Assembly: GCA_029259935.1 (NCBI GenBank)
Contig: JAJDEH010000059.1
Coordinates: 1-34,591 of the forward strand
Reading direction: 5' to 3'
DNA length: 34,591 nucleotides
Origin: Planctomycetota bacterium
Lineage (GTDB): Bacteria > Planctomycetota > Planctomycetia > Pirellulales > Pirellulaceae
Part shown: piece by piece, positions 1 to 9,753 of the stretch
Layout: each line of letters starts with the position of its first letter
Position numbering within the stretch: the stretch's first letter is position 1
Program-made: the position numbers and the translations under genes
Notes under the pieces: generated by a model
What the model saw: the letters and a program-made list of their open reading frames with translations, nothing else
Told to the model about the DNA's origin: nothing
The model's database searches: none

Positions 1-54
1 ATCGATCTCTGCCGCGCCCTGGGAAAAGAAACACCCTGGATCAATCGTTGGTGA
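1..54 (+). CDS. C-terminal end of an unidentified gene (partial)
   Basis: Frame 1 is open from the first base to a TGA at 52-54. It gives a 17-residue tail ending in KETPWINRW. Composition and codon use look like coding sequence, but the piece is too short to assign to a family. If real, the gene lies almost entirely to the left of the window and runs toward the minus-strand gene that ends at 188. The 133 bases between them show no clear terminator. Confidence 0.3.
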   Translation: MDLCRALGKETPWINRW

Positions 55-187
55 ACAACAAAAGGAACAGAAGAGAAGAGGCACCGGTACTTACGGCCTA
101 GATTAAGCAACTCGACTGTCCGGAATATCGGCACCATCTCATCATGCCGAGTAAAGTACGAGGGGGATTTCCATCGCCGAGCACGAC

Positions 188-766
188 TCACCACTCAGTT
201 AGGTACCAACATGGGGCAATACGTGTTGTTAACCAGTGAGACGACTCGGGACTGTTCTGATCGTAGTAAATCCCGCATTCGTCAATGAGTGCAACTCCAG
301 TGACAAAACCGATTGTGCCTTTCCGCGTGGAATAATTGAAGTCACCTTGAACGCAGTCAATCCAATACAGTCCCACGCGGCGAGGAAAGCCTTGTGGCTC
401 TTGTCCGGTGTAGGCTTGTGCGACCAGTTCGTCGAAACTCGGCTTGCTTAGGTGAAACCGGATCCTCGCCGGCCAGTGCGTGGCCGCACTGCTCACCATG
501 AGCGCGATTGCGGCTGGTAGCACAACCCAGTGGAGTGCCGACCGAAGTGTGATTCGGCTGTCGCCTAGTATTTGCAACGCAAGGCGGGCAAAGTATGCAA
601 CGCCAAGGCCCAATGTAGCCACTCCGCACAAGAAGACAGCCATGAAATTGGCTTCAGGAAGGCGGCTGTGCTGCTCTAATATCAGTAGCGTAGCGCCGGC
701 GGCGACTACATGTTCGACAGCGGATGGCCGCAGCAGCACGGCGTTGTACTCTTGCGATGCTTCCAT
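188..766 (-). CDS. Hypothetical small membrane protein
   Basis: The protein has 192 residues and no family I recognise. The first half carries three hydrophobic stretches, at about residues 18-30, 41-68 and 79-95. This suggests an integral membrane protein with three helices. The last 90 residues are soluble, with several aromatic residues and three cysteines, and end in CWYLTEW. The ATG at 766 follows an AAAGGTGAT-like ribosome site about 7 bases upstream, which supports this start. It lies on the same strand as the glycosyltransferase gene but is separated from it by about 170 bases, so an operon is not certain. No function is proposed. Confidence 0.6.
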   Translation of the reverse strand: MEASQEYNAVLLRPSAVEHVVAAGATLLILEQHSRLPEANFMAVFLCGVATLGLGVAYFARLALQILGDSRITLRSALHWVVLPAAIALMVSSAATHWPARIRFHLSKPSFDELVAQAYTGQEPQGFPRRVGLYWIDCVQGDFNYSTRKGTIGFVTGVALIDECGIYYDQNSPESSHWLTTRIAPCWYLTEW

Positions 767-935
767 GTGAGCCCATCACCTTTGGCAACTAAAAAGTGCT
801 ATCAAGAAATCTGCACGACGATTGAATACTCCTGCCCATTCTGCAAAACTTCAGCCGCCAGCAACATATCAATTCTGAACTCACTGGAGAGTGGCGACGC
901 TGTTATCAAGAAAATAACTCATGCGGCGTGCTGGC

Positions 936-1961
936 TCAGGCTTCCACCCGCGAGTTGCCGCGTTGCTCTTCGTACAACTGGCGGCGTTGTAGGTAGAGCA
1001 GTTGTTCTTGGATGCGACGGCCGCGGCCGATTTGATCGGCGACCAGCGCTAGCACGGCGACGACGAATCCCATCACCGCCACCGCACCGCCTAGCGGAGT
1101 GAGTGATGTCCAGGGAGTTGTCTTGCCTGTTGCGAGCCACCAAACACCCACGAAGCCCAACATCGAAAAACCAAGTGTCAATAGAACGATTGCAATGCTG
1201 CCAAAGAACGTCAATGGCCGCCGGTCGCGGAGGGCGCGCAGCATGATCGTCAACGTGCGAAAGCCGTAGCGCCACAAATTCGACGCCACGCGGCTCTTGC
1301 CGTGTTCGCGAACACCCCGGACGACCAAGGGGACTTCCGTCATCGAGACTTTTTTCGCGGCCAAGTCGATAAACGTCTCTTGAGTATAGGTGAAGTCGCC
1401 GTAGAGGTTCAGCCGCAAGGCCGTATCGCGCGAGTAGGCGCGGAATCCGCATGCCACGTCGGTGAACGGTTTACCGCCGTTGATCGTGTTGACCAAGCGG
1501 CACATCACTCGATTGCCCCAGCGTTTCAACCCGGGCATTTTGGGAACCTTCGCCGGGTCGGCAAAACGCGTGCAGGTGACGAAGCCGTAATCGTCAGCCA
1601 AAATCGGCGTGATCAGCTTGGGGATGTCCTCGGGATTGAACTGGCCGTCGGCGTCCATGTTGACAATGACGTCCGCGCCGCATGCCAACGCGTGATCGAT
1701 GCCGGTGGCAAAGGCCGCTCCGACGCCCAGATTCTGAGGGTGCCGAACCACGGTGGCTCCGGCTGCTTCCGCCAGTTCGGCGGTGCGGTCCTGGGAGCCG
1801 TCGTCGACTACCAGGGCGGTGACTTGGCCGATGCCGTCCAGTTCGGCTGGAATGCGCGCCAACACATCCCCAATCGTCGCTTCTTCGTTTAGCGCCGGCA
1901 GGATGACGACCAGCCGTTTGCTCGTCGCATCCCACGCAGGTTCCTGGCCAACCGTCGTCAT
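936..1961 (-). CDS. Family 2 glycosyltransferase, polyprenyl-phosphate sugar synthase type, membrane anchored
   Basis: The 341-residue protein begins with a GT-A domain: VILPALNEEATIG near residue 20, VVDDGSQDRTAE near 50, and NMDADGQ near 100, which holds the metal- and nucleotide-sugar-binding Asp residues. This resembles dolichol- or undecaprenyl-phosphate mannose/glucose synthases (the DPM1/GtrB type), which move a sugar from a nucleotide sugar to a lipid carrier at the inner face of the membrane. Two strong hydrophobic helices at about 250-310 should anchor it, and a basic tail follows. The ATG at 1961 is preferred. An in-frame GTG four codons upstream is possible but has no better ribosome site. 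The divergent TMTC-like gene starts 180 bases away; that family uses lipid-linked sugars, so a shared role in protein or surface glycosylation is a reasonable inference. Confidence 0.9.
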   Translation of the reverse strand: MTTVGQEPAWDATSKRLVVILPALNEEATIGDVLARIPAELDGIGQVTALVVDDGSQDRTAELAEAAGATVVRHPQNLGVGAAFATGIDHALACGADVIVNMDADGQFNPEDIPKLITPILADDYGFVTCTRFADPAKVPKMPGLKRWGNRVMCRLVNTINGGKPFTDVACGFRAYSRDTALRLNLYGDFTYTQETFIDLAAKKVSMTEVPLVVRGVREHGKSRVASNLWRYGFRTLTIMLRALRDRRPLTFFGSIAIVLLTLGFSMLGFVGVWWLATGKTTPWTSLTPLGGAVAVMGFVVAVLALVADQIGRGRRIQEQLLYLQRRQLYEEQRGNSRVEA

Positions 1962-2140
1962 GAATAGCAGCACCCGTTTGCAGGATCAATTCGTTGATTA
2001 TAAGCTCTAGGTACGGCAATCGCGAACGCGAGGTTCGCCGGGTGACGCGACGGGTTCCTTTCACGACTCTTTAGAACGAGATTCCGGGTCGCGCGGCTTT
2101 CAGGCTATTCGATTCCCAGACCGAACCGACGAGATCATGC

Positions 2141-4153
2141 ATGAAGGGCGCTCGGCCTGCCTCCAAATCGAAATCCCGAAAGTCGGCAAGATCTTCTCCC
2201 ACATCCGGTCCGGTACCGTGGATCAGTTACGCGGCGATTTTGGCCGCCGGTCTAGCCGCCTACAGCAATAGCTTCACCGGCGTCTTCGTCCTGGACGACA
2301 TCGGCACGATTGTCGAGAACCCCGGTATTCGTTCTTTCGAAGAGTGTTGGAACGCGGACTCGGACGACATTCCGCGGGGCCTGCACCGGCGGCCGGTTGT
2401 GCGGTGGTCGCTGGCGGTGAACTATGCCGGTGGCGAGTTGGAGACGTGGGGCTATCATGCCTGGAACCTGCTGGTGCATCTGATTTCCGCGCTGCTGTTG
2501 TTCGATTTGGTGCGGCGGACCTTGTTGCTGAAAGAAATTCCCGACCGGTTGCAACAATCGGCCACGGGCGTGGCAACGGCGGTGGCTCTGTTGTGGATCG
2601 CCCATCCGTTGCAGACCGAAAGCGTGACCTACGTCATTCAGCGGTTGGAAGCGATGATGGGCATGTTTTACCTAGGCTGCTTGTACTGCGTGCTGCGTGG
2701 CTCGCAGTCCGAACGCGGTTGGTGTTGGAACTTGGGAGCCATCGCTTGCTGCTGGCTGGGGATGGGATCGAAAGAAGTGATGATCACGGCACCGCTGGTG
2801 GTGCTGCTGTTCGATCGTATTTTTCTTTCGCCGTCTTGGGCGGCGCTACTGCGAAAGCGGTGGTGGATGTATGTGAGCTTCTTACCGGCGGCGATCATGC
2901 TGCTGAGCGCGGCATCGACGAGATTGCTTTCAAAAGAGATGCTCGACCGAGCGCCCAATCCGCTGGTCCCGGATCGCTGGAGCTATTTGCTGTCGCAACC
3001 GGGAGTTATCCTACACTACTTGCGTTTGTGCTTTTGGCCCCAAGGGCAGTGCCTCGATTACGGTTGGCAAGCGGCCAAGTGGCCCGGCGAGATTCTGTTG
3101 CCGGGAATCGTCGTGCTGTCGATGCTGGCCGTTAGCTTTTACGTCTTGTGGCGCTGGCCTCGTATTGGTTTCTTGGCAGTTAGTTTCTTTCTGATTCTGG
3201 CACCGACTTCCAGTATCATCCGATTGCAATTGGCGTTCGAGCACCGCATGTATCTGCCGCTGGCCGCGGTATGCATCCTGGTGGTGCTGGGCGTGTTCTC
3301 TTTGCCGGAACGGTTCAACCAATCGGCGGAGCGGATGGACGCTTGGCGCCGTTTTGCGTTTGGCGCGGCCGTCATGGCCTCGATTGCCATTGCGATGATG
3401 ACCTGCCAGCGCAATACGGCCTACGAGAGCCGTATCACCATGTGGGAAGATGTCATCAGCAAGTCGCCCAACAATCCGCGGGCTCGGGTTAACCTTGGGC
3501 TGCAATACTATGAACAACAGAAATACAAGATCGCGGCCCAGCATTATGAAGTGGCCGTGCGGATCCATCCCAACAACGCCGACGCTCACAACAACTACGC
3601 CAACTCACTCTACAGGATAGGAAATCGGCAAAAAGAAGCGATGGAACATTGGCGGAAAGCCATCGAGCTTTCTCCTAATCTACGCGAACCCTACAACAAC
3701 CTGGGCAACGCGTTTTTCGATTTAGGCGAAACAAAGACAGCGATCGCCAATTTCGAGAAGGCGATCGATTTGTCTCCCAATTACACGGCCGCTCATTACA
3801 ACCTGGGCAACGCCTATTTCAAGATCAAGCGACTCGACGATTCCGTGAAGCATCTGCAAATCGCCGTTCATCTTGACCCGACCCTTTGGAATGCACATCA
3901 GGACTTAGGGGCCACTTTAATGGATCAGGGGCGCGAAAAGGAAGGAATCAGACATTTAGAGAAGGCCGTGCAACTAGGGCCTAAGAACCCAGCAATGCGT
4001 CGGAATATTGCGGAGTGGCACGCCAAGCAAGGAGACAAGTTCGTCAAGCAGCAACGTTGGAAGGAAGCGCGAAAGGCGTTCAGCGACGCCGTTCGTGTCG
4101 ATCCAAATTGGGGGCCGCCCCAACAGATGCTGCGTAAACTGCCTCAGCCGTGA
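2141..4153 (+). CDS. Multi-spanning membrane protein with C-terminal TPR repeats (TMTC-like)
   Basis: The protein has 670 residues. After a basic, Ser-rich N-terminus comes a membrane half, residues about 25-430, with roughly ten hydrophobic helices. Its first loop contains FVLDDIGTIVENP and RRPVVRWSLAVNYAGG. This matches the layout of the TMTC/PMT-like (GT-C fold) family, where an early acidic pair (here DD) sits in the first lumenal or periplasmic loop. From about residue 445 onward there are about six tetratricopeptide repeats, with units such as AHYNLGNAYFKIKRLDDSV. Eukaryotic TMTC proteins are O-mannosyltransferases; activity in this bacterial homologue is inferred, not shown. The stop is followed 47 bases later by the LOG-like gene on the same strand, so co-transcription is possible. 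Confidence 0.9.
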   Translation: MKGARPASKSKSRKSARSSPTSGPVPWISYAAILAAGLAAYSNSFTGVFVLDDIGTIVENPGIRSFEECWNADSDDIPRGLHRRPVVRWSLAVNYAGGELETWGYHAWNLLVHLISALLLFDLVRRTLLLKEIPDRLQQSATGVATAVALLWIAHPLQTESVTYVIQRLEAMMGMFYLGCLYCVLRGSQSERGWCWNLGAIACCWLGMGSKEVMITAPLVVLLFDRIFLSPSWAALLRKRWWMYVSFLPAAIMLLSAASTRLLSKEMLDRAPNPLVPDRWSYLLSQPGVILHYLRLCFWPQGQCLDYGWQAAKWPGEILLPGIVVLSMLAVSFYVLWRWPRIGFLAVSFFLILAPTSSIIRLQLAFEHRMYLPLAAVCILVVLGVFSLPERFNQSAERMDAWRRFAFGAAVMASIAIAMMTCQRNTAYESRITMWEDVISKSPNNPRARVNLGLQYYEQQKYKIAAQHYEVAVRIHPNNADAHNNYANSLYRIGNRQKEAMEHWRKAIELSPNLREPYNNLGNAFFDLGETKTAIANFEKAIDLSPNYTAAHYNLGNAYFKIKRLDDSVKHLQIAVHLDPTLWNAHQDLGATLMDQGREKEGIRHLEKAVQLGPKNPAMRRNIAEWHAKQGDKFVKQQRWKEARKAFSDAVRVDPNWGPPQQMLRKLPQP

Positions 4154-4200
4154 GCGGTTCATCGAGGTGGAACATTTTAAATTCAATCCTGGGAGCAGCA

Positions 4201-5397
4201 ATGAATCCGCTTTACAGTCCACTCGTGTTCGCCATCGTTTGTGTCATCTTCGCACCTGCCGCGCACGGCGAAGAAAACGGACCCGTGAGCGGTTCGGAAA
4301 TTGAATCCGTTCAGGAACTGCGAGACCGTCTGCCTGATTTGCGCCATACGGTCATTCAAGGACTTGACCTACGGAAGACGTACATCGACTGGAGCAAGGC
4401 CAAGGTGAGCGACGCCGTATTCTTCGGATGTTCGCTCACGGATGCCGACGCCAAACTTCTAGTCAAGCAAGGGGCCACGCTGTTTCCGCGGCTCTCGAAT
4501 CGTCCCTATAACCCGTACCGATCGGCGCTCTACACGCCGGGAGAACTGCGAGAGGGATTCGCTTCGCAAAAAGACCACAGTGTCGATCGCCAGATTTACG
4601 ATCACTTCGTGAAGCATGGCAAGTTCGATCCACCAATCCTGGAAGCCGTCGCGCAGCGAATTCACGACCACGCCATCGACGACGCACTGCGCGAACATTT
4701 GGGAATGAACGACACCGGGCTGCCGAAAAAGAAGGTCGTGGCCATCATGGGCGGGCACAGCGCCGGACGAGACGATCCGTTTTACGAAAAGGTCGCGCTG
4801 CTGACCCAGTTACTCACTCAAGAGGGTTTCCATGTGGCGACGGGCGGCGGACCGGGAATGATGGAGGCGGGAAATCTCGGCGCTTATCTTGCTCGCTATG
4901 ACAGCAAAGCCGTCAAGGACGCCGTGGCGATGCTGGCGAAAGCGCCAAAATATGATCACGCCGACTACCATGTTCAAGCCGGCAAGGTGTTGAAAAAGTA
5001 TCCCCAAGGCAGACAGTCGCTGGCCATTCCGACTTGGTTTTATGGACACGAGCCGAGCAATGTGTTCGGCAGCCACGTGGCCAAGTATTTTTCCAACGGC
5101 ATTCGCGAGGACATCTTGTTGTCGACCGCCGTCTATGGCGTGGTGTTCGCCCCGGGCAGTGCCGGAACGACTCAAGAGGTGTTCATGGATGCCACGCAAA
5201 ATCACTACGGAACTTTTGGCTACTACAGTCCGATGGCGTTTTTGGGAACAAAACGCTACACGCGGGACACGAAAATCTATCCGCTGTTGAAAGATCTGGC
5301 GAAGGGTCGAGATTACGAACCGTTCTTGACCATTTCGGACGACCATGCGGAACTAGTGAAGTTCATCAAGACGCATCCGCCCAAAAAGAAGCCTTAA
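4201..5397 (+). CDS. Exported LOG-like Rossmann-fold protein
   Basis: The 398-residue protein starts at ATG 4201, which has a GGGAGCA ribosome site just upstream. A GTG at 4150 in the same frame overlaps the previous stop, but starting there would bury the signal peptide. Residues 1-23 form a classic Sec signal ending in AAHG. The C-terminal half has the lysine-decarboxylase-like/LOG fold: VAIMGGHSAGR near 180, TGGGPGMMEAGNLGA near 213, and PGSAGTTQE at 318-326. The last is a variant of the PGGxGTxxE phosphoribohydrolase motif with the catalytic-type Glu326 kept and one Gly changed to Ser. LOG enzymes release cytokinin-like bases from nucleotide monophosphates in the cytosol, so an exported member is odd. 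The first 150 residues have no domain I recognise. The substrate is unknown. Confidence 0.87.
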   Translation: MNPLYSPLVFAIVCVIFAPAAHGEENGPVSGSEIESVQELRDRLPDLRHTVIQGLDLRKTYIDWSKAKVSDAVFFGCSLTDADAKLLVKQGATLFPRLSNRPYNPYRSALYTPGELREGFASQKDHSVDRQIYDHFVKHGKFDPPILEAVAQRIHDHAIDDALREHLGMNDTGLPKKKVVAIMGGHSAGRDDPFYEKVALLTQLLTQEGFHVATGGGPGMMEAGNLGAYLARYDSKAVKDAVAMLAKAPKYDHADYHVQAGKVLKKYPQGRQSLAIPTWFYGHEPSNVFGSHVAKYFSNGIREDILLSTAVYGVVFAPGSAGTTQEVFMDATQNHYGTFGYYSPMAFLGTKRYTRDTKIYPLLKDLAKGRDYEPFLTISDDHAELVKFIKTHPPKKKP

Positions 5398-5426
5398 CTG
5401 GCGCTTTTGCTGGTTCGTCACTAGCG

Positions 5427-6338
5427 TTACGACTCGGCTGTTTCGCGGTAGATGTCTTTGCCAACTTTCTCGCTCCACCGATCGAGTACCCGCCGCCACA
5501 GCGGACCGGGTTTGCCTTCGCCAATCACAGCGCCGTTGATACGGACCACGGGGCCCAAACAGTACGGAGTCGTTGGAATCCAGGCTTCGTCGGCGTTCAC
5601 CACGTCGTAAGTCTGAATGTCCTCTTCGACAAACGGAATCTCCATCTCGGCGAGGATTTCGGACAGCACCGTCAGGCTGATGCCCCACAGGATGTTGTTG
5701 CGGCGCGGCGAGATCACTTGGCCATCTTTGTAAATGACGAAATTCGATCCGCTCGTTTCGGTGATATTCCCTTGCGTATCCAAATACAGCGGCATGGCCT
5801 TGGGATCAACCTCGTGCGCCTCTTGCTCGCCGATCCACATGTGCAGCCGGTTGCGATTCTTGATCTTCGACGACAGGCACTGCGGCGGCCAATGCCGAGG
5901 CGCGGGAGTGACACAATGCACGCCTTTTAGAAATACGTCCCGCCACAAATGGAATCGCAGCGGAAAAGTGTGTTGAACGTAAGTGGGCGTGAGCTTGTCG
6001 GGCAGGCCCGATGCACCCGCGTAGACGGTGTTCTCACCGGCCGTCATGTAATAAACCAGCCCCAGTTCGTCTTCGGGCGCGAGCTTGCCGTTTTCCTTCA
6101 GCAACCTTTCCGAGATCTCGATGCTCTCTTCTGGATCCACCGGCGGCTTGATCCGGGCATACTTACAGGAACGGTAGAATCGCGTGATGTGATCTTCCAT
6201 TCGATAGGGTCGCTGATGGAATGTGCGCAGAAAGTCGGTCACGGCCGCCCCCAACACGATTCCCAAATCGTAAACAGGCAACACGCATTGCGAGGCGGGG
6301 ACAAACTCCCCTTTTAGGTAGGCAATCGGCTCATTCAT
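5427..6338 (-). CDS. Class IV aminotransferase (branched-chain or D-amino-acid type)
   Basis: The 303-residue protein has a PLP fold-type IV layout: an N-terminal strand-turn ending in VYDLGIVLGAAVTDFLRTF, the conserved lysine region SSKIKNRNRLHMW for the Schiff base, then GNITETSGSNFVIYKDG and the NNILWGISLTVLSEIL helix. Enzymes of this type include branched-chain aminotransferase (IlvE), D-alanine aminotransferase and 4-amino-4-deoxychorismate lyase. The sequence alone does not say which; the spacing and the GNITETSGSNF motif fit IlvE/DAAT better than PabC. The ATG at 6338 (MNEPIAYL) is chosen because it places the usual first strand at the N-terminus. An upstream in-frame start at 6422 would add 28 residues unlike the family. 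It converges with the LOG-like gene, with 29 bases between the stops. Confidence 0.92.
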   Translation of the reverse strand: MNEPIAYLKGEFVPASQCVLPVYDLGIVLGAAVTDFLRTFHQRPYRMEDHITRFYRSCKYARIKPPVDPEESIEISERLLKENGKLAPEDELGLVYYMTAGENTVYAGASGLPDKLTPTYVQHTFPLRFHLWRDVFLKGVHCVTPAPRHWPPQCLSSKIKNRNRLHMWIGEQEAHEVDPKAMPLYLDTQGNITETSGSNFVIYKDGQVISPRRNNILWGISLTVLSEILAEMEIPFVEEDIQTYDVVNADEAWIPTTPYCLGPVVRINGAVIGEGKPGPLWRRVLDRWSEKVGKDIYRETAES

Positions 6339-6655
6339 GGAATTCTCACAAGCGACGCTTGGTGGACGGAGCAACGAGTTGTACCTGAATCTTGCCCGTC
6401 CCGCAAAATGCCGGGAATTCAAATGGCATCGAAACCGTCCCGGATTATTTGAAATCTTCTTGCAAGAGAATTGCGTGATTTGTAGGCTAAGAGGAGTACG
6501 ATTCCCTCACCGAACACCCACCAACTCCGCCGGTTTGTCGCGAATTCGCGATAAGAGCCGAGGCGAATTCGCCGACCCTTCCTTTCACCGCTTCGACGAT
6601 TCAGCACGGATGCTTCACTGAATTTCGTGTGTTGATCTACCCAAAGGGATGTCCC

Positions 6656-9600
6656 ATGATTCGCTTGATGTTCACCACCGAGTGGTTTCCAAAGAGTCCG
6701 CGACGCCATTTTACGGGAGCTTGTCGAGTGATGGTCGCGATCGGGGTACTGGGTACTCTGTGCAACGCACGCGCCGCCGACAACATCGACTTCGGTCGCG
6801 ACATCCGGCCGCTGTTGTCCAACAACTGCTTTCAGTGTCACGGACCGAATGAGGGCGATCGTGAGGGTGGTTTTCGATTGGACCGGCAGGACAGCGCGTT
6901 TGGCGATGCGGACTCGGGCGCGCGGCCGATCGTGGCGGGCGAGCCAGGCGAGAGTGAGTTGATCGCCCGCATCACCAGCACGGATGACGACGAGCGAATG
7001 CCTCCGCCGGACTCTAATAAATCGCTTACCAAATCCGAAATTGAATTGATACGAAAGTGGATCGAAGGCGGCGCGGCGTGGCAGGATCATTGGTCGCTGG
7101 TCACACCGCGCGATGTGCCGCCGCCCACGGTGAAAGACAAAGCTTGGGCGCGGAACGAAATTGACAACTTCGTTCTCGCTCGACTTGAAGAAGAAAGCCT
7201 GAGGCCTGCCGCCGAAGCGGATAAACTGACGATCGTTCGGCGAGTGACGTTCGACCTAACGGGACTGCCGCCGACGCGGGCCGAAGTTGAATCATTTCTA
7301 AAAGACGATTCGCCGGCGGCTTTTGAGAAGCTTGTCGACCGTTTGCTGCGTTCACCGCACTTTGGCGAGCACATGGCCCGCTTCTGGCTCGACGCCGCGC
7401 GTTACGGCGATACCCATGGCTTGCATCTGGACAACTACCGCGAGATGTGGCCGTATCGGAATTGGGTTATCGAGGCGTTCAACATCAACATGCCTTACGA
7501 TCAGTTCACGATCGAGCAACTGGCCGGCGACCTGCTGCCCCATGCGACATTGGCACAGCAGGTCGCCACCGGATTCAACCGTGCCCACGTCACCACGAAC
7601 GAAGGCGGATCCATCAAGGAAGAAGTGTATGTCCGCAACGTCGTGGATCGCGTCGTCACCGTCGGCACCGTCTTCATGGGAATGACTTTTGAATGTAGCC
7701 GATGTCATGACCACAAGTTCGATCCCTTCACGATGGACGACTTTTACTCGATGTTTGCTTACTTCAACAGCCTCGACGGCAGTCCCATGGACGGCAACCG
7801 CAAGGATCACGCCCCAGTCGCGCGCGTGCCGACCGAATCGCAACAAGGGCAACTGACCGACTTCGACCAAAAGATCGCGGCCCGCGAAGCCGAACTGCGC
7901 GGGCCTCTGCGCGAGGTCGACCTGTTTCAAAAGGCTTGGGAAGAGAAACTGGCCAAGGAAAGCAAGCAGCCGACGGAAGGAGCCGAAGCCCGCTTGACTC
8001 TCGGCGATTGGTATACCGTTGGTCCCTTCGCCGACAATCGCCGCTATCTTTATCGCAAACAGCACGGTCCCGAGGGCAAGCTGGTGAATCTGGACGATGA
8101 TTTCAAACTGGCCACTGGCCAGACGGTGAAATGGGTTCGACGTTCCGAATGGACCGATGGCAAGCCCCATGTCGGCTTGCTTGGCGACGTGGCGGGTAAC
8201 TTCTTGTATCGAACGATCACCGCCGCCAAGCCGCAAAAGGCAAAGATTTCGCTCGGTAGCGACGATGCGATCAAAGTCTTCCTGAATAACAAGCAGGTTC
8301 TGGCCAAGGACGTGGCTCGCGGTGTGGCGGCCGACCAGGACACGGTCGAGTTGCCGTTAGTAAAAGGTGAAAACCAATTGCTGATCAAGATTATGAACTA
8401 CGGCGGCGCGTCGGGTTTCTATTTTTCGCTGAAGTCCGGGCAAGCTGCCATCCCGGAAGAGATTCTGAAACTTGTAGTCGTGCCATCAGAAAAGCGTTCG
8501 CAACCGCAGCAGCAAAAGCTGCGCGACTTTTACCGCAACAAGGTCGCCCAACTTCCGCTACTAGACAGCCTCCGCGGCGAACTCACCAAGTTTCGAGGCC
8601 AGCGCGCCGATGTCGACCGCCAAATTCCCACGACCTTGGTGTGGCGTGAGACAAAGGAACCTCGGCCGGCGTTCCATCTAAAACGAGGCCAGTACGACCA
8701 ACGGGGCGACGAAGTGAATCGACGGACTCCGCGATCCTTCGCGCCAATGGATGAATCGTTGCCGAACAACCGCTTGGGATTCGCCAAGTGGCTGGTCGAT
8801 CCCAATCATCCGCTGACAGCACGGGTCGCGGTGAATCGGTTGTGGTTGCAAGTGTTCGGCACGGGCATTGTGAAAACGGCCGAGGACTTTGGCTCGCAAG
8901 GCGAACCGCCCAGCCATCCTGAATTGTTGGACTGGCTGGCCGCACGATTCGTCGAAGACGGTTGGGATGTCAAAGCCATGGTCAAACGAATCGTCATGTC
9001 GGCCACGTACCGCCAGTCGTCGCGCGTAACGAGCGAGTTGTACGAGCGCGATCCCGAAAACCGTTTGCTCGCCCGAGGGCCAAGATTCCGCCTCGACGCC
9101 GAGATGCTGCGCGATCAGGCGCTGCTGGCCGGCGGTTTGTTGGTCGACAAGATTGGCGGTCCTAGCGTCAAGCCACCCCAGCCGGGCGGACTGTGGTTCG
9201 CCGTGGGGTATAGCGGCTCGAACACCGTGCGATTCAAGTCCGACGAAGGCCCCGACAAGGTGCATCGCCGGTCCTTGTATACGTTTATCAAACGCACGGC
9301 TCCGCCGCCGCAGATGAGCATCATCGATGCGCCATCGCGGGAAGCGTGCGTCATGCGGCGAGAGCGAACCAACACGCCCCTGCTTTCGCTGTTGCTGTTC
9401 AATGACCCTCAGTTTGTCGAGGCAGCCCGTGCGTTGGCTGAGCGAACACTGCGCGAAAGCGGAACGGACGCACGATCACGAGCGGCCTACATGTTTCAAC
9501 TTTGCACATGCCGGCCACCCACGAAAGGCGAATTGGACGACTTAGTTCAAGGGTTCAACGAAGATCTGGCCACCTATAAAAAAGACCCCGAAGCCGCCAA

Positions 9601-9721
9601 ACAACTGATTTCCGTCGGCCAGCGGTCAACCGAATTCCCACCGGATCCGATTGAACTCGCGGCCTGGACCATGACGGCGAATCTGTTGTTCAATCTAGAT
9701 GAAGTCGTCACGAAGAACTGA
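6656..9721 (+). CDS. Secreted c-type cytochrome/DUF1549/DUF1553 protein with a central beta-sandwich insertion
   Basis: ATG 6656 has AAAGGGA six bases upstream, better than a GTG at 6629 in the same frame. The 1021-residue product starts with a long signal sequence ending near ARAAD. A planctomycete cytochrome c-like (PSCyt1) domain follows, with haem motif CFQCH at 58-62 and a Met-containing MPPPDSN. Next comes DUF1549 (DLTGLPPTRAEVESFL, and later CSRCHDHKFDPF, a second CxxCH). Residues about 445-595 hold an inserted domain (LTLGDWYTVGPFADNRRYLY onward) that looks like a PA14 or galactose-binding beta-sandwich. DUF1553 ends the protein (PNHPLTARVAVNRLWLQVFG). These proteins are thought to act in the planctomycete cell envelope, perhaps on polysaccharides, but no reaction is established. 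No DUF1501 partner follows; the next gene is convergent. Confidence 0.93.
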   Translation: MIRLMFTTEWFPKSPRRHFTGACRVMVAIGVLGTLCNARAADNIDFGRDIRPLLSNNCFQCHGPNEGDREGGFRLDRQDSAFGDADSGARPIVAGEPGESELIARITSTDDDERMPPPDSNKSLTKSEIELIRKWIEGGAAWQDHWSLVTPRDVPPPTVKDKAWARNEIDNFVLARLEEESLRPAAEADKLTIVRRVTFDLTGLPPTRAEVESFLKDDSPAAFEKLVDRLLRSPHFGEHMARFWLDAARYGDTHGLHLDNYREMWPYRNWVIEAFNINMPYDQFTIEQLAGDLLPHATLAQQVATGFNRAHVTTNEGGSIKEEVYVRNVVDRVVTVGTVFMGMTFECSRCHDHKFDPFTMDDFYSMFAYFNSLDGSPMDGNRKDHAPVARVPTESQQGQLTDFDQKIAAREAELRGPLREVDLFQKAWEEKLAKESKQPTEGAEARLTLGDWYTVGPFADNRRYLYRKQHGPEGKLVNLDDDFKLATGQTVKWVRRSEWTDGKPHVGLLGDVAGNFLYRTITAAKPQKAKISLGSDDAIKVFLNNKQVLAKDVARGVAADQDTVELPLVKGENQLLIKIMNYGGASGFYFSLKSGQAAIPEEILKLVVVPSEKRSQPQQQKLRDFYRNKVAQLPLLDSLRGELTKFRGQRADVDRQIPTTLVWRETKEPRPAFHLKRGQYDQRGDEVNRRTPRSFAPMDESLPNNRLGFAKWLVDPNHPLTARVAVNRLWLQVFGTGIVKTAEDFGSQGEPPSHPELLDWLAARFVEDGWDVKAMVKRIVMSATYRQSSRVTSELYERDPENRLLARGPRFRLDAEMLRDQALLAGGLLVDKIGGPSVKPPQPGGLWFAVGYSGSNTVRFKSDEGPDKVHRRSLYTFIKRTAPPPQMSIIDAPSREACVMRRERTNTPLLSLLLFNDPQFVEAARALAERTLRESGTDARSRAAYMFQLCTCRPPTKGELDDLVQGFNEDLATYKKDPEAAKQLISVGQRSTEFPPDPIELAAWTMTANLLFNLDEVVTKN

Positions 9722-9753
9722 GCCAGCGCGACGGCAATCCACATTCCGCTCGC

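Noticed and set aside
7352..8236. Long open frame on the minus strand inside the first DUF1549/DUF1553 gene
   Set aside because: It is a mirror frame of a strongly conserved gene, with no ribosome site and no recognisable domain. High GC makes such frames common.
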